Shown one piece after another: positions 1-6,270 of a DNA stretch of 12,966 bases (position 1 is its first letter; the number at the start of each line of letters is the position of its first letter). This DNA comes from an uncultured Eubacterium sp. (GTDB lineage: Bacteria > Bacillota > Clostridia > Oscillospirales > Acutalibacteraceae), in assembly GCA_934512155.1 (NCBI GenBank), contig CAKSWS010000039.1:1-12966 (forward strand), written 5' to 3'. The translations under genes were made by a program, and so were the position numbers. Below the pieces are notes generated by a model that saw nothing but the letters and a program-made list of their open reading frames with translations, did not search any database and had not been told where the DNA came from.

Positions 1-35
1 AATTAATGCACTGCCTTTTTTGTTTTGGTGATTTA

Positions 36-1721
36 ATGAATAATTTAAAACAAAAATATATCAACTCGGCTGTGTTGTTGCTTTTATCTTCAGTTCTCGT
101 TAAAGCAATAAGCGCTGTTTATAAAATTCCTCTCACTTCTTATATAGGGGCAACCGGTAGGGGTTATTTTAATGTTGCATATAATATTTATATGCCCGTT
201 CATGCTGTTATTATGGGTGCGTTTCCCATTGCTCTTTCTCATCTTGTAAGCAAGTATAATCAGCAGGGTAACAAAGCAAAAATTATTGCTTTGCGTAAAA
301 GCAGTAAAATTTTATTTTTCTTTTTAGGCGTTGCCGGCACACTGTTAATGGTGCTTGTTGCAAAGCCATATGCACAAATTGTGGAAGCTTCAAAAAGTAT
401 TTATACTGTTTATGTTTTGGCACCCACGGTTTTGTTTTCTGCAATTTGTGCTTCAAACAGAAGCTTGGCAGAGGGATTTATGAATATGGTGCCAACCGCT
501 GTAAGTCAGGTTGCCGAGGCAGTGTTCAAGCTTGTGTTTGGCTTGCTTTTTGCTAAATATTCTATGGGTGTTCTTTATGATATGTATGTTCAAAACGGAT
601 TTGTTTTGGGTATTTATTGCGAATCCCAGCAAACAGCGCTTTCCGTTATTTATCCTTTAACATCCGCTGCGGCAATGGGCGGTGTAACGGTTGGTGAATT
701 TGTTGCCGCAGTTTATACGGGTATTTATAATTCCGTTAAATACAGTGATTATAAATTTCAAAAAAAGTACTGCGTGGGTGAAAGTGTGGCAGAAATCTTT
801 TCTTTTTCCGCACCTATAATTATTTCTACATTAATTCAAAGCGTTTCTACTTTTTTAGACAGCTCATCGGTTCAATATTTTTTAACTTACTGTAATGAAA
901 ATATCTTGTATTCGGCTTATGAAAATTGTATTAAAATAAGTAATACTTCTAAGTCGGATTTGGTAACGTATGTTTTTGGGCTTTATTCTTCAGCACAGGA
1001 TTTTAAAAACTTAATACCGGGTTTAACAATGGCGTTAGGCGTTGCCGCAGTGCCTGCAATTTCCGCAGGGTATGAAAGTAATAATTTTGAAAAATTCAAT
1101 TCTCTTGTAAACAGTATTTTTAAATATACGTGCATTATTGCTTTCGGCGGCGGTTGTTATCTTTCGTTGGTTTCAAAAAGTCTTTTGTCGGTGCTTTATG
1201 AGGCAACTAATTACGATATAGTTTTAGGTGTTTGTAAGTTGGTGGAATATTACGGCTTTACAATGATTTTTTATTGTTTTGCCGGGATATCCGTATTTGC
1301 CGTTCAGGCAATTGGCTTTGCAAATAAAAGTATATTTGCCGTTGTTGTTTCTGCAGTGTGCAGAATTGCAATTAATTATTTTCTTGTTTCAAACGAGAAT
1401 GTTAATATTTACGGCACTGTTGTATCGGGGGCTGTGGGTTATTTGATTATTTGCGTTTGCAATTCCGTAATTTTAAAAAAATATTCCGGCATAAAGTTTA
1501 ATTATTTTAAATTAATTGTAATGCCGCTCGTTTGCTCTTTTCTTTCGTTTTTTGTAACTCAATTTGTGTTTGGCGGATTATTTTCAGGTCTGAACAATTT
1601 TGCTTGTTTTGTAATACTTTCTACAATATTTGTCGTGTGTTTTACAATTTTATTAATTTTGTCAAAAACTATTGAGTTTTCTGAGCTTAAATTCTTACAA
1701 TACAGTAAAAAAACGGTTTAA
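36..1721 (+). CDS. SpoVB/YabM-type polysaccharide flippase (MOP superfamily)
   Basis: Integral membrane protein of 561 residues, almost entirely alternating hydrophobic segments and short polar loops (about 12-14 helices), as in the MATE-like MOP branch that includes SpoVB, YabM and MurJ and moves lipid-linked glycans across the membrane. The first helix lies at about residues 11-30, followed by a Gly-rich loop (GATGRGYFNVAYNIY) matching the family's N-terminal signature. SpoVB-type members are tied to spore cortex or envelope glycan export; the exact substrate cannot be read here. An in-frame ATG lies at 6, but the ATG at 36 has a GGTGAT Shine-Dalgarno at 26-31, the style used by rqcP and yabP, so 36 is preferred. 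It precedes mazG as yabM does in Bacillus. Family call confident; orthology to spoVB versus yabM rests on synteny. Confidence 0.85.
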   Translation: MNNLKQKYINSAVLLLLSSVLVKAISAVYKIPLTSYIGATGRGYFNVAYNIYMPVHAVIMGAFPIALSHLVSKYNQQGNKAKIIALRKSSKILFFFLGVAGTLLMVLVAKPYAQIVEASKSIYTVYVLAPTVLFSAICASNRSLAEGFMNMVPTAVSQVAEAVFKLVFGLLFAKYSMGVLYDMYVQNGFVLGIYCESQQTALSVIYPLTSAAAMGGVTVGEFVAAVYTGIYNSVKYSDYKFQKKYCVGESVAEIFSFSAPIIISTLIQSVSTFLDSSSVQYFLTYCNENILYSAYENCIKISNTSKSDLVTYVFGLYSSAQDFKNLIPGLTMALGVAAVPAISAGYESNNFEKFNSLVNSIFKYTCIIAFGGGCYLSLVSKSLLSVLYEATNYDIVLGVCKLVEYYGFTMIFYCFAGISVFAVQAIGFANKSIFAVVVSAVCRIAINYFLVSNENVNIYGTVVSGAVGYLIICVCNSVILKKYSGIKFNYFKLIVMPLVCSFLSFFVTQFVFGGLFSGLNNFACFVILSTIFVVCFTILLILSKTIEFSELKFLQYSKKTV

Positions 1722-1725
1722 ATGC

Positions 1726-1754
1726 TTGATAAAAATTATCACATATAGTATTAT
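1726..1754 (+). promoter_or_regulatory. Sigma-A type promoter upstream of mazG
   Basis: TTGATA at 1726-1731 and TATTAT at 1749-1754 are separated by exactly 17 bp, each one mismatch from the vegetative consensus. It sits just after the flippase stop and would start mazG-HU transcription near 1761. A 6-bp inverted repeat, TGATAA-AAA-TTATCA (1727-1741), overlaps the -35 and could be an operator, though such repeats are common in AT-rich DNA. Confidence 0.55.
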
Positions 1755-1791
1755 TAAAATAACACAAGTTAATCGAAAGAGGGCACTTTAT

Positions 1792-2619
1792 TTGGCAGTG
1801 GATTTTGAAATTAAAGACAGATATGATATTGACGATTTAATTCAACTTGTTACTGTTTTAAGAGCTCCCGGCGGTTGTCCTTGGGACAGAGAGCAAACGC
1901 ATCAATCAATAAAAAAGAATTTTATTGAAGAAACTTATGAAGTTGTTGAGGCGATAAATAAGGATGATGCCGAAAGCCTGAAAGAAGAATTGGGTGATAT
2001 TCTTTTGCAGGTTGCTCTTCATGCCGAAATGGAGCATGAAAGGGGTTCTTTTGATTTTAATGATGTTGCAAATGATATTTGCCAAAAGCTTGTTATTCGT
2101 CATCCTCATGTTTTTGGGGATGTTGTTGCCAATAACGAAAAAGAAGCGCTTGACAGTTGGGATGCAATTAAGTTAAAAACAAAAGGAATGAAAAAGCAAA
2201 GCGAATCAATGCTTAAAGTTCCAAGGGAATTTCCTGCGCTTATGCGTGCACAGAAAATTCAAAGCAAGGCGGCAAAAGCAGGCTTTGATTGGAACAGTGT
2301 TGACGGTGCCTTTCTTAAATTGTTTGAAGAGATTAACGAGTTAAAAGATGCTTTGAAAAAAGGCAGTCAGTCTTCTGTTGAAGATGAATTCGGCGACGTT
2401 CTTTTTTCTTGTGTAAACATAGCCAGGTTTATAGATGTTGATTCAGAGGAGGCACTTACTTCCGCTACCGATAAATTTATGAACCGTTATGTTTTGGTTG
2501 AAAAGCTTGCAGAGGAAAAAGGCATTGATATGAAGAATTCTTCAATAGATGAGTTGGATGTACTTTGGGACGAAGCAAAGAAAATGATTGCCGATAAGGC
2601 AAAAACGGAGGAAATTTAA
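1792..2619 (+). CDS. mazG: MazG nucleoside triphosphate pyrophosphohydrolase
   Basis: All-alpha NTP pyrophosphohydrolase of 275 residues that hydrolyses (d)NTPs to monophosphate and PPi, a housekeeping activity against aberrant nucleotides. Two MazG repeats are visible. The first has CPWDREQTH (29-37), EETYE (46-50) and EELGD (65-69), supplying Mg-binding Glu and Asp; the second has EEINE (179-183) and EDEFGD (197-202). Length matches E. coli MazG (263). An in-frame ATG at 1672 would add 40 residues overlapping the flippase gene with no MazG similarity. The TTG at 1792 is preferred: AAGAGG lies 9 bp upstream and the domain begins directly after; GTG 1798 is a weaker option. The Bacillus counterpart YabN carries an N-terminal tetrapyrrole-methylase domain, absent here. 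The stop abuts the HU ATG. Confidence 0.9.
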   Translation: MAVDFEIKDRYDIDDLIQLVTVLRAPGGCPWDREQTHQSIKKNFIEETYEVVEAINKDDAESLKEELGDILLQVALHAEMEHERGSFDFNDVANDICQKLVIRHPHVFGDVVANNEKEALDSWDAIKLKTKGMKKQSESMLKVPREFPALMRAQKIQSKAAKAGFDWNSVDGAFLKLFEEINELKDALKKGSQSSVEDEFGDVLFSCVNIARFIDVDSEEALTSATDKFMNRYVLVEKLAEEKGIDMKNSSIDELDVLWDEAKKMIADKAKTEEI

Positions 2620-2892
2620 ATGAATAAAACAGAACTTGTAGCAGCAGTTGCTGCTAAGGCAGAACTTTCAAAGAAAGACGCAGAAGCAGCAGTAAAAGCT
2701 GTTGTTGATTCAATTTCAGAAGCTCTTGCAGACGGCGATAAAGTTGCTCTTGTAGGCTTCGGCACATTTGATGTTAAAACTCGTGCAGCTCGCACAGGTA
2801 AAAATCCTCGTACAGGCGAAGTTATTGAAATTCCTGCAGCAAAGGTTCCTTCTTTCAAAGCAGGCTCAGCTCTTAAGGATGCTGTAAAATAA
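2620..2892 (+). CDS. hup: DNA-binding protein HU
   Basis: Nucleoid protein of 90 residues, the normal HU length. It forms dimers that bend and wrap DNA. The N-terminal helices (3-40) are followed by GFGTF (46-50), the basic arm with the [10 protein letters not shown] signature (58-67) and the intercalating proline P63. GGAGG at 2607-2611 lies inside the end of mazG, 8 bp before the ATG, and the mazG stop and HU start are contiguous, so translation is probably coupled. Synonymous codon choice is more restricted than in the neighbours (mainly gca/gct for Ala, gtt/gta for Val), fitting high expression, although I found no convincing separate promoter in the end of mazG. An intrinsic terminator follows. 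HU between mazG and rqcP is, as I recall, a clostridial arrangement; in Bacillus hbs is elsewhere. Confidence 0.97.
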   Translation: MNKTELVAAVAAKAELSKKDAEAAVKAVVDSISEALADGDKVALVGFGTFDVKTRAARTGKNPRTGEVIEIPAAKVPSFKAGSALKDAVK

Positions 2893-2908
2893 TTCAATTT
2901 AAAATGCA

Positions 2909-2942
2909 AAGCCGTCGCCAAAACAGCGGCGGCTTAATTTTT
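2909..2942 (+). terminator. Hairpin terminator after HU
   Basis: A 10-bp stem (2909-2918 with 2926-2935, one G-U pair) closes a CAAAACA loop and is followed by AATTTTT ending at 2942. The rqcP Shine-Dalgarno AGGTGAT starts at 2942/2943, directly after the T-tract, so no independent promoter fits between. Termination is probably partial, setting a high HU to rqcP ratio. Confidence 0.75.
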
Positions 2943-2952
2943 AGGTGATTTT

Positions 2953-3192
2953 ATGCGACTTGATAAATTTTTAAAAGTTTCAAGAATTATAAAACGCAGA
3001 ACCGTGGCAAACGAGGCTTGTGATGCAGGTAAAATAGAAATAAACGGCAAGGTTCAGCGTGCTTCATATGACGTTAAGGTTAACGATGTTATAACTGTTA
3101 ATATGGGCAATAACAGCCGTAAATTTCAGGTTCTTGAAATAAGTGAACACGCATTAAAAGAAGATGCGTCAAAAATGTATAAAATTTTATAA
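2953..3192 (+). CDS. rqcP: RqcP/YabO, S4-domain ribosome quality control factor
   Basis: Single S4 RNA-binding domain protein of 79 residues (MRLDKFLKVSRIIKRR at the start, RNA-binding loop with the G-K-I-E-I-N-G-K pattern at about 26-33). The family, formerly YabO/Hsp15-like, binds stalled 50S-peptidyl-tRNA complexes and works with RqcH in adding C-terminal alanine tails that mark nascent chains for degradation. The size and position directly before yabP match Bacillus yabO. The start is ATG 2953 with AGGTGAT at 2942-2948. Transcription appears to depend on readthrough of the HU terminator. Confidence 0.93.
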   Translation: MRLDKFLKVSRIIKRRTVANEACDAGKIEINGKVQRASYDVKVNDVITVNMGNNSRKFQVLEISEHALKEDASKMYKIL

Positions 3193-3222
3193 TTCATTAA
3201 TCAATCATCCGTTTCATATATT
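3193..3222 (+). promoter_or_regulatory. Possible sigma-E-like promoter for yabP (weak)
   Basis: CATATATT at 3215-3222 matches the Bacillus sigma-E -10 pattern CATACAHT at seven of eight positions. The -35 region around 3193-3200 (TTCATTAA) is only a partial fit to GKMATATT. A start near 3229 would give a leader of about 14 nt containing the yabP Shine-Dalgarno but not the 5' arm of the hairpin. Suggested mainly because Bacillus yabP and yabQ are sporulation genes. Confidence 0.25.
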
Positions 3223-3242
3223 TTAATCGGGTGATTTTTTTT
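3203..3242 (+). terminator. Terminator-like hairpin overlapping the yabP ribosome binding site
   Basis: AATCATCCG (3203-3211) pairs with CGGGTGATT (3228-3236), nine pairs with one G-U, across a 16-nt AT-rich loop. The T-run 3235-3242 starts within the arm and ends directly before the yabP ATG. GGGTGAT, the only plausible Shine-Dalgarno for yabP, is in the 3' arm. The structure could terminate readthrough from rqcP and hide the binding site in any transcript that reads through. Confidence 0.55.
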
Positions 3243-3518
3243 ATGGAAGAAAATTTGAAAAAGCAGCACAGTCTTTATCTTGAAAACAGAAACGGCCTTA
3301 AATTAACCGGCGTTACTGATGTAGAGTTTTTTGATGAGGAAACGGTAAGTGCTTTTACCGATTATGGGTTAATAACTGTCAGCGGTTCTTCTCTTCAGGT
3401 GGAAGAGCTTAATTTGGAAACAGGTTTGCTGGAGGTTTCAGGCGAAGTAACGGCACTTGTTTACAGCAGTAAAACAAAAAAAGAAAAAAATATTTTAAAA
3501 AGGTTTTTCAGTGCTTAA
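3243..3518 (+). CDS. yabP: YabP, sporulation protein
   Basis: Soluble protein of 91 residues of the YabP family, mostly beta strand, with the pattern N-R-x-x-L-x-L-T-G-V-x-D-V-E-x-F near the start (about 15-30) and Y-G-L-I-T-V-x-G-S-S-L in the middle, close to the roughly 100 residues of the Bacillus protein. In Bacillus it is a mother-cell (sigma-E) sporulation gene of unclear biochemical role, next to yabQ. An in-frame GTG exists at 3231, but GGGTGAT at 3229-3235 points to ATG 3243, which is preferred. It overlaps yabQ by 8 bases and sits just after the hairpin at 3203-3242. Confidence 0.88.
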   Translation: MEENLKKQHSLYLENRNGLKLTGVTDVEFFDEETVSAFTDYGLITVSGSSLQVEELNLETGLLEVSGEVTALVYSSKTKKEKNILKRFFSA

Positions 3519-3942
3519 TTCAATAGTTGCTTTTTTTGTTTTAGGCATTGCCTTGGGCGCTTTGTATGATGTGTTTCGCTTTTTTAGATTTATTTTTTCA
3601 AAAAAATTAACGGTTTTTATTAATGATTTTGTTTATTGCTTGGTTTTCGGGCTTTGTTTTTTTACAGTGTTGCTGGCTTACAATAACGGTAGGGTAAGAA
3701 TGTATTTTGTGGTTGCCGTTTTTGCCGGCTTTTTGGCGTATGTGTTTACTGTTTTCAGGTTTACGGAGCCGTTTCAAAAAAAGGTATCGTACACAGTTGT
3801 AAAAACTTTTAAAAAGGTGTTGCATTTTGTAAAGGCTGTGTATTATAATACTTTTGTGTTAAGGTTTAAAACTTTACGAAAAACGCATAAAAAGGAAGTT
3901 GAAAATTCTGATGAAAACATTTTTTCTGAATTTGAAAAATAA
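3511..3942 (+). CDS. yabQ: YabQ, spore cortex membrane protein
   Basis: Membrane protein of 143 residues with about three helices (roughly 3-20, 36-56, 62-82), a G-x-x-Y-D-V-F-R-F-F-R pattern after the first helix (about 16-26) typical of the YabQ family, and a basic cytoplasmic tail rich in Lys. Bacillus YabQ is needed for spore cortex formation and lies in the forespore outer membrane. The start is GTG 3511, with AAAAGG about 8 bp upstream, inside the 3' end of yabP; the overlap implies translational coupling. The 3' end overlaps the divIC start by 32 bases and carries a good vegetative promoter (3820-3849). The Bacillus protein is somewhat longer. Confidence 0.85.
   Translation: MLNSIVAFFVLGIALGALYDVFRFFRFIFSKKLTVFINDFVYCLVFGLCFFTVLLAYNNGRVRMYFVVAVFAGFLAYVFTVFRFTEPFQKKVSYTVVKTFKKVLHFVKAVYYNTFVLRFKTLRKTHKKEVENSDENIFSEFEK
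3820..3849 (+). promoter_or_regulatory. Internal sigma-A type promoter for divIC within yabQ
   Basis: TTGCAT at 3820-3825 and a perfect TATAAT at 3844-3849 are separated by 18 bp. A start near 3856 would give divIC a leader of about 55 nt. This would let the cell-division gene be expressed in growing cells when yabP and yabQ are silent. Confidence 0.5.
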
Positions 3943-4216
3943 CAAAAAAATGCGTTTAACGGTAATTGTTATTGCGGTTGCTATTGTGTTTTTTGTTTGT
4001 GCCGGCATTGTTGTAACTCAAGGTGCCGATATTAACAGACTGAAAAAACAGCAAGCGGCTTACAGTCAGCAGTTAGAACAACAGCAGTCAGATAACGACG
4101 AGTTACAGGGCATTGTTGAGTCGGATAATAAAGATGCTTATATTGAAAAAAAAGCACGTGAAAAGGGCTATGTAAAATCCGATGAAGAAGTGTTTTATGA
4201 TGTTTCGGGTAAATAA
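3911..4216 (+). CDS. divIC: DivIC/FtsB-family septum formation protein
   Basis: Bitopic membrane protein of 101 residues: short basic cytoplasmic N-terminus, one helix (about 16-36), then a coiled coil (about 40-70) with the sequence LKKQQ...LEQQQSDNDELQ, and the family's C-terminal Y-I-E-K-K-A-R-E-K-G-Y-V motif (about 76-87). DivIC pairs with FtsL and DivIB in the divisome and helps activate septal peptidoglycan synthesis. Position after yabQ matches Bacillus. AAGGAAG at 3892-3898 lies 12 bp before ATG 3911 (slightly long) and would abut an in-frame TTG at 3899 with no spacer, so ATG is preferred. A strong terminator follows at 4236-4263. Confidence 0.9.
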   Translation: MKTFFLNLKNNKKMRLTVIVIAVAIVFFVCAGIVVTQGADINRLKKQQAAYSQQLEQQQSDNDELQGIVESDNKDAYIEKKAREKGYVKSDEEVFYDVSGK

Positions 4217-4235
4217 TAATTTTTGTTTATTTAAC

Positions 4236-4263
4236 AGCCGAGAGTAATCTCGGCTTATTTTTT
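4236..4263 (+). terminator. Intrinsic terminator after divIC
   Basis: A perfect 8-bp stem AGCCGAGA/TCTCGGCT (4236-4243 with 4248-4255) is capped by GTAA, a GNRA tetraloop, and followed by TTATTTTTT ending at 4263. The Shine-Dalgarno of the next gene (GGAG, 4264-4267) starts at the next base, leaving no room for a separate promoter. Confidence 0.85.
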
Positions 4264-4272
4264 GGAGTTGTG

Positions 4273-5118
4273 ATGAGAGAAATAAATGCAAGCAGTATAA
4301 CAAACTGCGTAAAAGAGCTTGTAATAAAGGCAAATAAAATTTTACCTGATGATTTGGTGGATTGTATAGGTTGCTTTGAAAATAAAGAAAAAAATCAAAC
4401 AGCGAAATCAATTTTAGGCGATTTACAAAGAAATATAGATGCAGCAAAGGAACTTGATATTCCTGTTTGTCAAGACACTGGGATGGCTGTTATTTTTGCT
4501 GAAATAGGGCAGGATGCACATGTAATCGGCGGTAGTTTTGAAGATGCTGTTAATAAGGGCGTAAGCCTTGGTTATACAGACGGATTGCTTCGTAAGTCTG
4601 TTGTAAAAGACCCGTTTTTTAACAGGGTAAATACAAATGATAATACACCGGCAATAATTCACACTAAAATTGTAGACGGAGATAAAATAAAAATCACCGC
4701 CGCTCCAAAAGGTTTTGGCAGTGAAAATATGAGTGCATTAAAAATGTTTACTCCCAGTGCAACAAAGGATGATATTGTTAATTTTGTTGTTGAAACAGTA
4801 CAAAAAGCAGGGTCAAACCCTTGCCCGCCGGTTGTTATAGGTGTAGGCATAGGCGGCGATTTTGAATACAGTGCAGTTCTTGCAAAAAAGGCTCTTTGCA
4901 GAAACATCTCAAAAAGAAACGATAATGAACTTTATGCAAATCTTGAACAGGAAATTTTAAGTAAAATCAATGGTCTTGATATAGGTCCCCAGGGATTCGG
5001 CGGCAACACAACCGCCCTTGCCGTTAATATTGAAACATATCCAACTCACATTGCAGGTTTACCGGTTGCGGTTAATGTGGGTTGCCATGTAACACGACAT
5101 GCTTTTACGGAGATTTAA
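4273..5118 (+). CDS. Class I Fe-S hydro-lyase alpha subunit (fumarate hydratase/tartrate dehydratase type)
   Basis: Protein of 281 residues, the usual length of the alpha subunit (TtdA/FumA N-terminal type) of two-part class I fumarases, which interconvert fumarate and malate with a labile 4Fe-4S cluster. Three family-conserved cysteine contexts are visible: CQDTG (C66), NPCPP (C184) and GCH (C271). GxGIGG (191-195) and GPQGFGG (238-244) are also family motifs. ATG 4273 follows GGAG at 4264-4267; an in-frame GTG at 4270 is too close to it. The beta subunit, usually adjacent, is not in this window; the next gene is an RNA methyltransferase. Either beta lies elsewhere or this paralogue has another partner. 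The alpha subunit alone would not be expected to be active. Substrate (fumarate, tartrate or other) cannot be settled. Confidence 0.88.
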   Translation: MREINASSITNCVKELVIKANKILPDDLVDCIGCFENKEKNQTAKSILGDLQRNIDAAKELDIPVCQDTGMAVIFAEIGQDAHVIGGSFEDAVNKGVSLGYTDGLLRKSVVKDPFFNRVNTNDNTPAIIHTKIVDGDKIKITAAPKGFGSENMSALKMFTPSATKDDIVNFVVETVQKAGSNPCPPVVIGVGIGGDFEYSAVLAKKALCRNISKRNDNELYANLEQEILSKINGLDIGPQGFGGNTTALAVNIETYPTHIAGLPVAVNVGCHVTRHAFTEI

Positions 5119-5121
5119 TTT

Positions 5122-6237
5122 ATGTATTTATATATGGTTGCACCGTGCCTTTTCGGAATAGAGGCTTTGGTGGCAGATGAACTTAAATTTATGGGGGCAG
5201 AAAATGTTTGTGCCGAAAACGGCAGAGTATTTTTTGAAGGCGATGAAACTATATTGGCACGTGCTAATATAAATAGCCGATTTGCCGAAAGAATATTAAT
5301 TGTGCTTGACAGATTTAAAGCTGTAACATTTACTCAGCTGTTTGATGCCGTTAAGCTTATTAATTGGAGCGATTTTATCGGCAGCGCCGATACTTTTCCC
5401 GTTAAGGGCTATAGCTTGAATTCTGCTCTTCATTCGGTGCCTGACTGTCAAAAAATTATTAAAAAGGCTGTTGTTGAAAGTCTTAAAGAGGATTATGGCA
5501 TTAATTGGTTTGAAGAAACAGGCCCTATTCATCAAATTCAGTTTTCAATTATTAAAGATGATGTAACGATTATGCTTGATACTTCAGGTGCCGGACTTCA
5601 TAAAAGAGGTTACAGACCTGAAGCAAATGAAGCACCTATCAGAGAAACTTTGGCGGCAGCTATGTGCAGCCTGTCAAAACTTCGTCATTATCACACAATG
5701 TATGACCCTTGCTGCGGCAGCGGAACTATTTTAATTGAAGGTGCAATGCTTGCAAATAATATTGCACCTGGAATTAACAGAAATTTTGAGGTTGACAGGT
5801 GGGGATTTGTTCCCGAAGCTGTGTGGAAATCAGAACGTGAGCGTTGCCACGATATTATAAAAACAGATACCGATTTTGTTGCTTTCGGCAGTGATATTGA
5901 TGGACATGCCCTTGATTTAACCGTTGCAAATGCAAAACGAATTAAGGTTGATAAATTTATTCGGCTTTCTCAAACCGATATTAAGGATTTTGACCCTACC
6001 TCGGAAAAGGGAACTTTAATTACAAATCCGCCTTACGGTGAAAGAATGCTTGATATTAAAACGGCAGAAAAAATTTATAAAATTATGGGCGAAAAATTTG
6101 TGTCAAAAAAAGGTTGGAGTTACGGCATAATTTCGCCTGACGAAGAGTTTGAAAAATGCTTTGGCAGAAAAGCAGACAAACGCAGAAAACTTTATAACGG
6201 CATGATTAAATGTCAATACTATATGTATTTTAAATAA
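5122..6237 (+). CDS. THUMP-domain RlmL-type 23S rRNA guanine-N2 methyltransferase
   Basis: SAM-dependent RNA methyltransferase of 371 residues. N-terminal ferredoxin-like and THUMP region (about 1-155), then a Rossmann methyltransferase domain with SAM-binding motif DPCCGSGT (195-202), an acidic strand end GSDID (256-260) and catalytic NPPYGER (302-308), typical of guanine-N2 methylation. This is the single-function form equivalent to the N-terminal half of E. coli RlmKL (G2445 of 23S rRNA); the YpsC group in Bacillus is the nearest named relative. The start at ATG 5122 has GGAG at 5109-5112 and lies 3 bp after the upstream stop, so the two genes are probably one transcript. A bidirectional terminator follows. 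Family sure; exact target nucleotide inferred. Confidence 0.9.
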   Translation: MYLYMVAPCLFGIEALVADELKFMGAENVCAENGRVFFEGDETILARANINSRFAERILIVLDRFKAVTFTQLFDAVKLINWSDFIGSADTFPVKGYSLNSALHSVPDCQKIIKKAVVESLKEDYGINWFEETGPIHQIQFSIIKDDVTIMLDTSGAGLHKRGYRPEANEAPIRETLAAAMCSLSKLRHYHTMYDPCCGSGTILIEGAMLANNIAPGINRNFEVDRWGFVPEAVWKSERERCHDIIKTDTDFVAFGSDIDGHALDLTVANAKRIKVDKFIRLSQTDIKDFDPTSEKGTLITNPPYGERMLDIKTAEKIYKIMGEKFVSKKGWSYGIISPDEEFEKCFGRKADKRRKLYNGMIKCQYYMYFK

Positions 6238-6267
6238 AAAACAGAGGCGTTTTTCACCTCTGTTTTT
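6237..6267. terminator. Bidirectional terminator between convergent genes
   Basis: ACAGAGG (6241-6247) pairs with CCTCTGT (6257-6263) around a 9-nt loop; flanking A and T runs extend the stem and provide a U-tract on either strand. It serves the methyltransferase gene on the plus strand and the kinase-like gene on the minus strand, whose ends are 33 bases apart. Confidence 0.8.
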
Positions 6268-6270
6268 GTT

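Noticed and set aside
1..35. ATG at 6 as the flippase start
   Set aside because: No upstream ribosome binding site is visible and the GGTGAT at 26-31 serves ATG 36.
1727..1741. FNR- or cre-like operator at the TGATAA dyad before mazG
   Set aside because: The spacing does not fit the FNR dyad and the cre core (CG) is missing.
1672..1791. N-terminal 40-residue extension of MazG from ATG 1672
   Set aside because: It overlaps the flippase coding end and a likely promoter, shows no MazG similarity, and TTG 1792 has a good Shine-Dalgarno.
2616..2921. Antisense 101-residue open frame over HU
   Set aside because: Mirror frame of a biased, Ala-rich gene; no ribosome binding site and it crosses the HU terminator.
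3899..3910. TTG start for divIC at 3899
   Set aside because: The Shine-Dalgarno AAGGAAG abuts the TTG with no spacer; ATG 3911 is better though its spacing is slightly long.
4103..4662. Antisense open frames over divIC and the fumarase gene
   Set aside because: Low-complexity Phe/Leu-rich translations of AT-rich antisense DNA, with no start signals; clear coding genes occupy the other strand.
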